From Hydractinia symbiolongicarpus (taxonomy: Eukaryota > Cnidaria > Hydrozoa > Anthoathecata > Hydractiniidae), in contig NC_079878.1 of the NCBI RefSeq assembly GCF_029227915.1, forward strand, positions 24,887,501 through 24,951,500: DNA of 64,000 bases. Direction: 5' to 3'. How positions within the stretch are numbered: position 1 is the stretch's first letter; the number at the start of each line of letters is the position of its first letter. Positions 1 through 12,500 of this stretch are shown one piece after another. The position numbers and the translations under genes were made by a program. The notes beneath the pieces were generated by a model. The model made no database searches and was not told the DNA's origin. It saw only the letters and a program-made list of their open reading frames with translations.

Positions 1-3000
1 TGATGCCTCCTCTGTAATGAGTAGTGATTTGGAAACTACAAGTTTCGTTGATTCTGATGAAGAAAGTCAAATGTCAAGCGCAACAGAAAGCTCAAGATAT
101 GTAGGCGGTCAAAGAAGAAGACGAAGAAGAAGACAACGCATGCCAAGAGTAGAAAGGGTCCGTTTGCTCCAAATTGACAGTTCTCTTAAATTTTAATTTG
201 ATATTGGCAACATTCTAACTCTTTATGTTGTCATTTTAGTGCTCTTCATTCAGTACCATCACTGAATCTACAATGTCCCTAAACATAATTACAGTTACGC
301 TCAATATGGGTAAGTCTCTTTATGCAAACCTGTTAGTATACTTTTACTGTCATACTGTTCATTGCAATAATGGTACACATTTTGTTCAAAATTCCACTTA
401 CAGAAGTTGTGTGTATATAAAATTTCTGTAAATATGTGAACATGGTAAAAGTTTTCTTTTACTGTTGAATATTGCTGTAGAAATCAAAGATGACTTCCTG
501 GTTGGCAGGGTTTAAATTTAAAATAATATTCAACATAACCATTTGTCAACTTTTATCATTAAGAGTATGGTTGCATGTAAGCAAAATGAAATTGGCGTGA
601 ACATGCTGTCTAATTATTTAATTTGAGGTGTGAATTCTTCATTTTTTTTCACTATGTTATGTTCTATATAACATTTCAATGGGCATACGTTTTAATTCTT
701 TAAAGATCTAATGAATATCATAAAAAAATTTTGTTGTTGTCCGAAACAAAGAAATTGTAATAGATATGTCCTGCCATGCTATTTTCAAATTTTGTATAAC
801 TTTCAATATTTCTTAGCTTCTTAAATTTTTTTCTCCCTATAACATTTTAAGGGCTAGAGGTGAATGTTTATGAATAATTTATAAGTGAAAAATCTTTTAT
901 CTAATTTTAATCTATGTTCTACAGATTCAGAAATCTTTCTATTACATCTGTGTATATGTTTTTTAAACGTGGTGTTGGTTTGTAGTGTTTACATTCAAGT
1001 CTGTAGAACAGAGTGAAATAATATTGATGTTGGATGTTTATTTTATCAGAGCGCAAATTTTTATACATTTACAGGATAACAATTTCTGGTTTTTTCTGAC
1101 ATATAAGTTTTAATAAAAGTTTTTTTTCTTCAAAAAACATACTTTCAGTCTTGCTTGTGTTAATTCTGTCTCGCTTGTTGTAATCGTGACATTTTTACAT
1201 GAGTTCATTCATTTTCAATATTGTATCTCAGTTTAACTCATGTTAACTTTCACTGCTTTACAGAATTGATTGATAGTTGTAAATAAATCGTGAATTTTTG
1301 TACACAAAAGGACACACAAGAACTCTTTCTAAATAAGTTTTCATGTTTGGTTTCAATTTATTTGTGATGGTGTAACATATGTATCAGAATGGTGATGCTT
1401 GCCAAAAGTTTTCTTTGTTTTTGTGCTACGAGCAGCACTGATTATAAATATTTCAAAAATGAAGTTCCATACCAGCATGAATTGCAAGGTGAGTGTGGCC
1501 ATAGAAGGTTTGGATGGGAGAAGGATTTTTTTGCGAAGATTACGTATTTAACTTTAAACTTGTTTTTTTTAAAGACCTCTTTGAGTAAATAAAGCGACGC
1601 AAAATAGAGATACAGCCTGTTCATTCATTCATTTTGATTAAAGTTTAACTAAGTTGGATGTGGGAGTCGGGAAGGAAATCTAACATCCATTAGGACCTAG
1701 TACTGTAGCCTTTCAATTTTAATTTCACAGGCATCGAATGTTTATATTATCGTTAATGTCAAGTCTGATCATTTTCATTCATTAATTTTTTTCAGATAAA
1801 ATCAACTTTCTTGGTATCAGTATTGTTGGTCAAGCAAACAAGAAAGGCGATGGTGGAATATATGTTGGCTCTGTGATGAAAGGGTGAGTTTAAGAATTAA
1901 GAAATTATCTGCAAAGTATTTTTGCAGGTTTGCTCTGGACAATTCTAGAAAGGCTTGACTAGATTCTAAAAGGTATTTTTGCTATTTTTAGGGGAGCTGT
2001 AGATGCTGATGGACGAGTTGAACCAGGAGATATGATCTTAGCTGTGAGATACTTTTTCTATTTTGGAGATACATAACAAATGTTAAAATTAAACATTTTG
2101 AGAATTAGCGTAATCTTTTCGTTTTCAAATGAGATAGAATTTACTGTTTCGCAGTTTTTACCAATGTTGAATGTTCAAGTTTCGTGTTAAATTTACACCA
2201 GTTTTTCTACCGATGTTAGTTAACTGCAGAAAAGTCATATTTTTATTTTCATTATAAAAATATACACAGGATTTCGATGATTGAAGTATAAACAACGGTA
2301 AAGAATTCTGCCGGCCTGTCCTGTTTCTAATTTAACCCAAAATAATTTTTATACTTTAGGGTCTAAGTATTTTTTAATGGAAAAATTTTTTTTGTCAGGT
2401 TGGCGATACAAATTTCGAAAATATGAGTAACGACGACGCAGTGCGAGTGTTACGAGAATGTGTGCACAAACCAGGGTGAGAAATCTCAATTTCTGGAGCA
2501 TAAATTATCGTCTTAGAAAATTTCTGAAATTTCGATAAGGAAAGTATAGGCATGTGTTTTCAGCGCTTTATTTCTTTTTCTTTTATTTTTTAGCCCTATC
2601 ACCTTGACTGTTGCTAAATGTTGGGACCCTACGCCGAAAGGCTACTTCGCAGTACCTAAGAGTGAGTTGTTAATATGGATAGATATCATGTCGTTTTTTT
2701 GTGTGTGTGTGTTGAAGTCACAGTCTTGATACTATAAAAAAAACACCAAATTTATTCTCCTACCGTTATCGATTATTATACAAGCATATTTGATATTGTA
2801 GTGTACAAATTTAAACAAGAAAGATGATCGCAGTGTAAATTCAGTCCAAAAGAATTCTATGATAAAAATGTTAGTTCCACCATGTGAATGGTCTTTCAGA
2901 AAGTTATCAGGGTCTTTGGAAAATACAGAAAAATATCAAAACGTGACTTTTTAAATTAAAAAAAGCAGCGTGATTTTAGACTTAGTAGGCAGTAAAGACA

Positions 3001-5439
3001 CACCATCTTTCACAATAAATGTTCAAAGGCATATTTTTAATTACTTTTAATTTTTTATACCATCTTTAATATTTCCTATGTAGATGACGTAACGAGACCC
3101 ATCGATCCTGCAGCATGGCTACAACATTCAGAAGCAGTTCGAGGTAAAAATTCCTTCGTCGCGACATTTATTTAAGTCGTCAGTCATGAAACTTTAGACT
3201 GTTTTCAAGTAATTTTTTTATGGTGTTGTACGTTAATTAAAGATGGCTTGTCTGTAACCAATTTATAAGAAGAACATCAGTACTAGATAAAATCCAGCGT
3301 GACTGCACCTTCTCCAACCTAAATCCTCCCAAAATCTCCTAAAATTATAAACTTCTAAAACTGTGACAACCCTGAAAACACACAAAGTGATATTCTCAAA
3401 GCGTGGTTTTTGTACCTGCATGCTAAGGTTCAAACTATCTTCTACTCTAGCTTCTGGTGGCTTACTTGGTCGAGGTACTGGCAGTCCTTCAATGAGTACG
3501 ATGACTTCAACCAGCGATTCTTTAACAAGCTCTATCCCAGAAGCTGATCGTAAGTTTTGTCTTTACACATTTTTATTCTTGTGTTGAATTAAAATTCGTA
3601 TTAAGTGTCATTTTTATTCTCTTTAGGCTACCTTGATAATCCAGACGGGCTGGACTTCGGTTTAACTATAGACACTGATATGCACACTATTGTAAAAGTA
3701 ATGGCTTCGTCCGACTCTGGTTTGGTCGTTCGAGACAGGATGTGGTTGAAAATTACTATCCCAAACGCTTTCATCGGTAAGTGATATTTTTCTTGCTTTC
3801 AGCTAAAATGGTAATCCGAATAGCGAATTGTTATCCTAAAAAACGGATTTCCTAACAACCTGCATGAATATACGTTATTTTTTATACGAACCCTTTGTTG
3901 TGTATTTCTAGGTTCGGACTTAGTGGATTGGTTATTTGCTCACGTCGAAGGATTCCAAGATAGACGGGACGCTCGTAAATATGCGTCGAAACTCCTCAAG
4001 GTAATGTTGTCAATGCTTTTGAATGGATGCTCTTGGCTACACGATTTAATAGTCTTTTCATTTTTATTTAAATGTCTTTTTATGTATATTTTTACAGTGT
4101 TTGATGGGAAAGGTTGAGAATTGTCAATGTATTATTTTTTTTTCTCAGTAAGATTCTTTTTCCAAATTTAACTGTATAGACTGGACTCATTCGTCACACC
4201 GTGAACAAAATCACATTTTCGGAGCAATGTTATTACGTCTTTGGTGATTTAACCAACCGCATGAAAGGTCTCTCCATTCAAGATATAGAGGGTAGCGAAG
4301 AAGATAGTTTAGCGCCAATAGCTTCCACGGCACCCTCTCATATCGGTATGTTTTTTTTTGTAATTCTGCTGTTTATTAGGCTGCCATATTTCAACCAACC
4401 CACCCCGATAAAAATGTATTGAAAATACTATAAATGCCTAGCTTAAGTAAGCACCATTCATAATGCGGTGGTTGCACTTACTCATGCGTCTACCCACAAA
4501 GGCCCATGAATTTAGAAATTTCTATGCTGACGTCAGCAACATTTAGCACATTTTTGGAGTTATTTAAATAACCTCAGATTCAATCTAAGTCTGTGGTGAA
4601 CAAGCAAACTTTAAAAAGTTTAAATTTCTTAATTCTAGTATAGAAGTATCATAATTAATTGTGTGGACGAACTTCGAGATTTGCCAACTTGTCTTATATA
4701 ATTTGTAGAGCTTATCTAATCGAACATATTTACTTTTTTCTATTCAGGCTCGTGGATTGGTCAATCACAAGGCAATTATATCATGTCTGCTGGTGGTGTG
4801 CCCATGATTCCTGCACAGTTAATGGGTATGGGACCTGGTTCTGACGCTGGCGGACCTCCTTCCTATCAACAGTGCTACCCACAGGTATATCCTGGTTACC
4901 AATTCTTCTCTCAACATCCTGGCAGCATCGCCAACAGTCAAGGAGTGCCAAGCCATCACACTGGTGGCAGTGGTAGCAACCACAGCGGCTCTGCTAAGAG
5001 TGGTTCACTAAAGAATTCCCAGCGCGATCCAGACCAAGTCACCATACGAAGTAGTGGATCTTCCGAGCGAAGTCACAGCAGTAAAGGCTCGAAACGGGAA
5101 ATGAATGACAAATCGTCACTCGCCTCATTCCAACTCGACACCGTGAGTTTAAGAAGCGAAGCGATGTCCGAACACAGCGTAGCTAGTGTGCGTAGTAACT
5201 CACAGATGGTCCCTATGGGCGGGATGGTTATGGGAATGCCTGGTGCGCAACTTCCTCCTGGTGGTGTGATGTTAGCTATGCCACCGCAACCAAACCAAAT
5301 GATGCAAGCACAGCAACAACAACAGCAGCAGCAAGCAAGTAATCTTGAATCTATGCCGTCAAGTTTGACCGCGAGTAGGCAGAGTTTCCGAATGGCTATG
5401 GGTAATTCGTCCAACGAATTTTTTGTTGACGTGATGTAG
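1..5439 (+). CDS. DVL: Dishevelled (DVL/Dsh), 5'-truncated by the window edge
   Basis: Cytoplasmic hub of canonical and planar-polarity Wnt signalling, linking Frizzled to Axin and downstream kinases. I read 12 exons in consistent phase: 1-157, 240-309, 1796-1883, 1992-2043, 2399-2475, 2594-2661, 3084-3143, 3451-3549, 3627-3776, 3912-4000, 4180-4345, 4748-5439, giving 588 residues. Visible in order: acidic Ser-rich linker with a run of seven Arg; a PDZ domain (about residues 66-155) with FLGISIVGQ and [16 protein letters not shown]; the DPAAW motif; a DEP domain (about 240-330) with [20 protein letters not shown] and [16 protein letters not shown]; a Ser/Gly/Met-rich tail with a short polyGln run; and the conserved end NEFFVDVM before TAG. 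The N-terminal DIX domain and the start codon lie upstream of the window. Nothing is broken. Recognition of DVL is secure; which vertebrate DVL it matches best is not meaningful here. Confidence 0.97.
310..1795. other. Large intron of Dishevelled
   Basis: A 1.5-kb AT-rich intron between the linker exon and the first full PDZ exon, with a donor GGTAAGT-type at its start and a T-rich TTTTTTCAG acceptor at its end. I see no exon-like segment, inverted repeat or recognisable element in it. The 67-residue open frame at 1389-1592 has no coding character. Confidence 0.8.
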
Positions 5440-6661
5440 TCTCATTTTTTTCGCAGCAGTTAATGCTTTATTTTATTGAGACTGACTGACTCTGTCGTCT
5501 TCTCCACTAAAACGGTGGGAAGACGATTTTTTACAACGAAGAAAAGTAGATATTTATAAATTATATTTTTATTCTTTATCTAAGTTAGATTATTAATATT
5601 TACTATATGCGTACCTGGAATATTTCGTAAACCAAGAAATGGACAGGTCAGTGGACAGGTCATACAAAGCGAGTTGTTGGTTTTGTTTGAATTTAAGGAC
5701 ATTTTTATTTACTTTTTTTTGCAACTTGGGTTGAGTGTTTAACTATGTTTGGATTTTTGAATAGGCGTTTCTTTGTGTGAAGTCGTAGTAAATACTAAAA
5801 CGCATGCAGGGATGTCCAGTGGCGAAGTGGTAAACAGCTTGTTATATATGTATGTGTTTTTTTATACTTAAAATTAACTTAAATTTCTTTTTTTATGCTG
5901 TATACTGAATGATATTTAGATTTTGTGTGTTTATGTATATATACATAGTGTGTTGAGCGTAGGCTTACATGAAAACTTATTGAGAATACTCAGAACAAAC
6001 ACAGCACGTGTTGTCACTTCTGACAGACCAACCGGGTGGAAATGTGTGCAAGCCCACTTATTTCGTGTCGAGTGGAAAATGACCGTTGTATGTGTCCGGC
6101 AACAGAGCAGCGGAAAAAAGGGGCGGTGTGAATGCATTGGTTATGTTGTTTTACGTAAATGTTTTATAGCAGAAAAAACTTTCGGATAAGTTTAATTGAT
6201 ATCCAGAAAAATTTCAATTTTTAATTGGCGAGAATAATCAGTACCTGGAAACAGTTAGTCCTAAAAATTCCTGGAATTGTGACAAAATTTGAAGACGTTC
6301 TGAATTTGTCATATAACGTAATCATGTTGAGCCGAACTTTCGCGAATTAGGGTAATAAATTGTTTGGGAATAATTTCCTGAAACAGCACTCAACTCAAAT
6401 ATTATCAAGTCCTGGAACTTCTTGAAATTTGACATGGTCTCTTCTGAAATCACGTTTGTCTTGAAAAAAAACAAGAAAGTCCATTGGAATTGCAAAGGTC
6501 AGAAAAAATACAAGATGCCCTGGGGACGAGGTTAGCGGTTCCGGTTATACGTCATCTGTTTCGATCTCTGGACCATTAACACCTAAACGTTATCACTAAT
6601 TATATGCATGGGCATGAAACTATTGAGTCAGATTCAAAACCTGCAGAACTTGCAGTCCTAA
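5440..6661. other. Dishevelled 3' UTR and downstream spacer
   Basis: AT-rich sequence after the Dishevelled stop. The 3' UTR must begin here, but no close AATAAA is seen; the first clear one is near 6353-6358, about 0.9 kb downstream. Around 6508-6533 lies a fragment matching the right end of the small element at 7389-7500 (GGGGACGAGGTT), so repeat debris begins here. No gene seen. Confidence 0.6.
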
Positions 6662-6724
6662 CTTTCGTAACTTTGAAACTGTTCATTAATGTCACATTAA
6701 TGAACAGTTTCAAAGTTACGAAAG
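6662..6724. repeat. Perfect 63-nt palindrome (31-bp arms, 1-nt centre)
   Basis: The arms 6662-6692 and 6694-6724 are exact reverse complements around the single base 6693; flanks do not extend the match. The arm begins CTTTCGTAACTTTG. A 1-nt loop rules out an ordinary microRNA precursor and suggests a recently formed inverted duplication or a cloning/assembly fold-back. Confidence 0.95.
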
Positions 6725-7388
6725 CGCACACGAGTTGTAAACATTGAACGCCATCTTTGCTTGCTCTTCCTGTCGTGCTTCACATGTGCTGTCGCCGTTG
6801 CTACTGTGTTTATTTTAAGACCTTTCTTGATTTCCAGTTTTCGTATTGCTGGTTGGTAAAAGGAGACAACGCTGGTTCTCCTGGCTATGAAAGGACATAA
6901 AAACGCAGATAAATAACACCTGGCAAATTTTTTAGTCCAAAATAGACCAATACACCTTTTTGAAAATTCTTGATTATGCAAAACTATATTTACTGATTAA
7001 GAAAATTCACTACATCTCGATATTTTGAAATTGGCTTAGAAACATTGAATTCGCAAAATTGTAGTTTCAAAGTCACAGTCAAATCCAACGCACTTTCTAT
7101 GAATAGCCAAATAATAAAATCTTTTTACAAACGTTACAGAAGAGATTTTTTCAAGTAGTATAATTTCTAAGTAATTTTTCATATGCTTCCCACAATTAAT
7201 AAATGCGATGTGAAGTTTTTCTTTTAGTCCTAAAATTAATTCAAATTTTGTTGGTCCCAGAAATCAATGTTTACATGTGCATGTACCAGAAAATAAAGTT
7301 TGCATTGTGTAGCCACCAACTGCAACATTTTGTTTGTATAATATTTGTTCTAAACCAATCAAAATGGTTGAAAATACTTTCCCACATG

Positions 7389-7500
7389 CAACCTCGTTCC
7401 CAGCGCCTGTTGTCCCTTTTTATCTCGGGACGGCGAGACGAACATGTTCGTATCGCCGTCGATGTTAGAAAAGATACAAGATGCCCTGGGGACGAGGTTG
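7389..7500. mobile_element. 112-bp MITE with 9-bp target-site duplication
   Basis: The left end CAACCTCGTTCCCAG and right end CTGGGGACGAGGTTG are inverted copies with one mismatch. They are flanked by identical 9-mers TCCCACATG at 7380-7388 and 7501-7509, a clean target-site duplication. Inside, 7431-7462 folds as nested inverted repeats (GACGGCGA...TCGCCGTC around the palindrome CGAACATGTTCG). A 9-bp duplication is typical of Mutator-like elements, so a MULE-derived MITE is the likeliest class. Fragments of the same end occur near 6515-6533 and 20835-20850, so it is a family. Confidence 0.85.
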
Positions 7501-9227
7501 TCCCACATGGTCAGAAGTTTGTTTACATGACTAAAAAAAACACGTTAGTGAGAAAACTTACAAGTTCATCACATGGTAAAGTTTTAGTCCAGTTATACAC
7601 TTCACTTACTGTAACCTCAAAAATAAATTGGCTATATTTCCAGAATGAAAACTTACAATTTTTGACGTTGCTGCTTCAAGGTAACAAAGCAGGAAAACTA
7701 CTAATTTCGGTGTATTTTTTTTTCAAAATGTCATCCTCAAAATATCACACACATGATCTTTTATGTGCCCCGAGAACCGTTAAAGAGGGTTCAGTGCACT
7801 CTGACTTTTACTTTCCTTCATTCTCCTCTTTGTATTCTTTACTCTGAATCACTTGTATTCATCGCTGCTGCTCTGACCAAGGCTAGTTCATTTCCATTGG
7901 ATTCTAGCATGAAATTAATTACATTTTTTCAACTGGAAAAATGAATCATCTTCGAAAATATTTGGGCAAACTTTAAGGCCTGCATATCAGGGACCCAGAG
8001 AACCGCTCTACAGGTCACAGGGGTGAAAGTGTTAATTAAAAACAAGGTTTGTAAAATGCTGCAACATATTTGACTTCCAGTGGTCCACAAATACTTCTAG
8101 ATCGCATTGCATGGAAGTTTCATTAGACTTATGATTTTTAAGGTCAGCAATTTCTTCCGGAATTGTCCTGGAATATCAAACATATTTGTTCTGGAATGTC
8201 CTGGAATTTACATTTCTAATTTCTGTGGTCACCATGTAAAATCAGCGTAAAACATCCTTAAAACTCAGAACTTTCAGGTTTTACTCATTTTACTTGAATC
8301 TGTCCAAAAAACCTGATAAGAAGTGTTTTTACAACTTTTAAATTTTGCGTCACGTTATGAAATTCGGAAAAGGTGTATTTAGAATCGAAGTGAAAAATGT
8401 TTCGATTTGGATGAAATTTGTTACACTGATCGAAAAAGAAATACCGGTTTTAAAATTTTTGACACCTGGAGTAATCTGATTTCATTGAATTTTGGTACTG
8501 GTTCGAAAACAAGAATAGAATATGACTGTCAACATGTGTTTTTTGCGAGCTAGTTTACGCATATCATCATACGTCTTGTTTTCTTCGCTTGTAATTCTTC
8601 TTTTTTGTAGTCGATAAAAATAATGGTCTTGAATAATTGTCATAAGGTCAGATAAAAATCTTTAAAGCTGAATATCTTAAACAAAAAAAAGATTTTTAAA
8701 ATGTTAGACAAGACTAGATAAGTAACGTTTTAAGATTCATCTAATATACAAACACATCATTTTCCGTGTTAGGAAGTCCTTTAATTTTTGCCCCAAAAAT
8801 GTAGTTGGTGTCAAAAAGTGTGAAAGATATAAACACCATGTTTAGCCCATAAGTTTTAATGACAAGAGTGATATCACATTACACGTTGTTGTTTTTTTAC
8901 AAGGAACATGCATTTGGGCTTAGGCTCAATGTTTCTTAGTTTTTTCGAGATATAAGCCTCAAATGTTTCTTATTTGTTTCTTATTCTTAATTGTTCTAAA
9001 CACATGCTTTCATGATGGACAAACATACTTCCTACCTGAGAAAGAACGATGTAGAAGAGAGTGCAGATGATGGAAACATTTTTGATTTTTTGATATTTAA
9101 TGCTTTCTGTTTAGTTTTTGGTTCTTGAAGAGGAATTTGTCTTAGAAAAAAATTGTTTCTTGCCTTTCTGAGCTTGCCCATGTTTTTCAGATGTTTCTTA
9201 GTTTTTTTTGCCAATTTGAGCCTATGT

Positions 9228-9264
9228 TTCTTGTACGCATGCTTCTTGTACGCATGCTTCTTGT
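9228..9264. repeat. 15-bp tandem repeat, about 2.5 copies
   Basis: The unit TTCTTGTACGCATGC occurs at 9228-9242 and 9243-9257, followed by a partial third copy. It lies in T-rich sequence downstream of the LEKR1-like gene. Confidence 0.9.
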
Positions 9265-9300
9265 GAAGAAAAAAATGTGTATGTGAAGAAATTTTTAACG

Positions 9301-9306
9301 TTTATT
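9301..9306 (-). terminator. Candidate poly(A) signal of the LEKR1-like gene
   Basis: TTTATT on the + strand reads AATAAA on the gene's strand, about 235 nt past the TGA/TAA at 9541. Position and hexamer fit, but AT-rich DNA gives such hexamers by chance. Confidence 0.35.
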
Positions 9307-9540
9307 TTCTGCGATTATTTTCGGCCATTCCGTTGCTTTACAGAGAATGGAATTCCCTGTTTTGCTATTTCCTTCTGTTTTACAAAAAAAATATGCCATT
9401 TCTTTGATAATCGTTTCCTTTTGTTTTTTAGATAATAAGGACTTTAATAGGGGAGAGAATTTCGCGAGTTTAACGAATTTTGCCTTTTTGCAATAGCTCA
9501 CCCCAAGGTAATCCTTGAGACAATTACGCTAGAGTAATAA

Positions 9541-12500
9541 TTATGATGTTTTATTTTGCGACTTTAAGCTTAATTTGAGCTTGTTTTTAGAATGTCTAGC
9601 TAAAGCAACATTAATGCGATCTCTACTTTGTTCACTGGATTTGCTTTTTTGTTCAACATAGTTTCCTATCGTGTTACCTTCGGATCCAGAAGAATAGTTT
9701 CTCCTTAAAACAGGAGTGGGTAAACCGTTTCTATCCGAATCCTTTTTACTATTATTCATGTGTTCATAATTCTGTAAGAAACTTTTCCTTCCATACGCTG
9801 GTGGACTGGGAAGCATACTTTTTGAAAGCGAGTTATTATTTCCATAGTAACGCTGCATCGATAAAAGTTCCGTGCGTGCTTGAGCGAGTGATTCTGTTAA
9901 CTCGAATCTTTCTTCGCATTCTCGACGAACGCAGTCACGAAGGTTTTGTATCTAAAACACAGACCAGATATATAATACGTTTTGACAACTACAGATAAAA
10001 GCCGATCACGCTATTGTGCGAGTTATTTGAAAAAACAAAAAACAAATTAAGACGAGAGTCAGAAAGAATATTTGCTATAGAATCAGACCTGAAAAATGGT
10101 AGACGATAAAGTGTAAGCTGCCATGATCCGCTAATGCAACAGGACGATTTACAAAATATGGCAAAAACACAATCAAAAACAAGATATGAGAGTTCAGTAT
10201 TTACTCCTTTGGGGAATTTGTGGCGCATATTCGAGGAAGGCACTTATTAAATATATTGAGAAGACATTAAATTAATAGTCAAAGATATAAAAATTTACAG
10301 TATCTTCTGTGCCGTGTTTTTTTCCGGAAATTTTAGAGTCGTGGTCCACTTTTTACACGAACGGTTTATAAGATAACTTAAAACACAGTCCGATAGTCGT
10401 GTGGTAAACTAGTGCGACTTCTCACATACAACCCAACTAAAAATATAACCGACCTTATCCTCCATTTCCTGTAACTTTATATTTTTGTCACGAATCTCTT
10501 GATCGGCCAGTTGGACGACATTTTGCAGTTCTTCAGTTCTTCTTGTGCACATAGACTCATTGTGCTGTGTTTTAGTGGCTAATCGACTTTGAAATTCGCG
10601 TTCCATTTCGCAGACAGTTTTGTTTGAAGACGCTATCAAGTCTTCTTTCTCCCTCTACAAAAACCAACATCAACAAAAACAGTAGTTTTGAAAAACTGGG
10701 AGATGCAAAAAACACACACACCACACATAAGCATGAAACGCTGATAGCAACTGAATTTGTTAGCAGGAAATCTACGCGAAATTTTTCGAATCTCGTCATT
10801 CGCGAAAATTAATCCACGCAAAATTTTGTTGAATGTCGTTGAAAAAAGTATCGATGTTATAAACGAATGATTTACAGTAAAATTCTAGCTTTTTTTCCCT
10901 TCCTGTTTGTCAACTTTCCTTTGCGAAATTTTATTTACGCTAAATTTTTAAGATAAGCTCATTCGCGAAAATAAATCCTCGAGAAAATTAATTCACGTAA
11001 GATAGTCTGTCGAAATTGAATGAAAACAAGAAAATGTAACAACAAATATTGCATCCATTAATGGACTTGTTGGTTAAATGCCACCAACACCAATAAAAAA
11101 AAATATTGGCTACCTTCATTTTCTGCATTACATCATGCAAATCACCAACTTCGTTTTGGAATTTTTCTTGCATCGACTGAAGGCGTGACTTCAACTAAAA
11201 GATTTTAAACTCTTAACGACGAAGCATGTTGTTAGATGAGATGTTCAACATAACAAACCTTTTTCTTACTTTCTTAAGTACTAATGCACATATAGTCAAT
11301 GCCAGTCTTTACTTAATTGGAATATCATTTTAAAACAGATGGTTTGGGCGATTTTAAAAGGTCATTAGACTATCGGGTTTGCTACTGTAGGCGTATGTAA
11401 GTCAGTACACGATCGTAAACAACTTTAAGTCATTCGGTCTACCATGGGTAGAGTTTATTCTACAATGGCTAGGGTTCAGTCTACCATTGGTGGGGTTCAA
11501 TCGACCATCAGTGGGGTTCAGTCTACCATGGGTAGAGTTCAGTCTACCTTTTGCTCCTGCTCTTGAAAGGTCCTTCTTTCCCGCTCGACTCTCATGTCAC
11601 ACTCTTTCTTTTTTTCCAATGCAGCCTACCAAGAAAAGTTATTTTCAATTTAATTTAAAATCGGCCAGGTTAATTTTTAAAAAAATGATAAGCTACTAAC
11701 ATTGTTGTATGAATCAGCCAGTCTTTTCCGTAGCTCAGTTTTTTCAACGTCAAATTGATTCTTTAGAGCAGCTAGTTCATGTTCGAGCTACAACAGACAA
11801 AAACAAGAACAAATTGGGGAAAATTAAAAACAAGCTAGCAGTGACAAAATAACATAGGGAACGAAAAGAGGATATACTACAAAACACGTACAAAGGGGAT
11901 AATTTTTCATACGGATACCGAAGTAAGAACATTAAGTGAGGCTGTGTATGCAAAAATACCAATTGCTGTTCACCAATTTAATTTGTCTGCAAATGTCGAA
12001 GGATGTTTTTAAAAAGCAGTATTGTCCCCGTTCAATGACCACTCATTTAATAACCTGATTCCAAATAATTCTTCCCGGACATCTTCTTCTCTACTTTTGA
12101 CATTTTTTAACATTACCCATCAACCTTCTTTACTCTGACCATTTACATCTTCGAATGGAGTTCTTTATAAAAGACGAGCTTAGTACTGGGTAAACTGAAG
12201 TCAGTATTAAAGTGTTAAATTTGGAAATAAAGGTTAACAGTTAAAGCAGAAGTTTTTAAGAAAATTTCTAGTTGATACTTTCGCAAATTATGCCTACCTT
12301 GCCAGGCCATTTTTCAGCTTCTTTCATTTTCTCTATAAAGCTTTCGCGTAATTGTTGTATTCGATTCTGATGCGCTTCTATCATTCTTTCTCTAAACACA
12401 TGGAACGCTGTATTTACATTCGACTAGTAATCATAGACCTGTGACGTTTGCTCCTCACTTCACACCGCTTTCAAGGTAGTCGCCATTTCAGTTAAAATTG

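Larger units (their letters stand above)
7510..9540. other. Spacer between Dishevelled and the LEKR1-like gene
   Basis: AT-rich, gene-free. It holds a short direct repeat at 9228-9264 and, near its right edge, the 3' flank of the minus-strand LEKR1-like gene. No conserved coding segment is recognisable on either strand. Confidence 0.6.

Noticed and set aside
6662-6724. microRNA precursor
   Set aside because: A perfect stem with a one-base loop does not resemble cnidarian precursor hairpins.
7203-7847. 214-residue open frame on the + strand
   Set aside because: It runs straight through the 7389-7500 MITE and its target duplication, has no domain, and shows non-coding composition.
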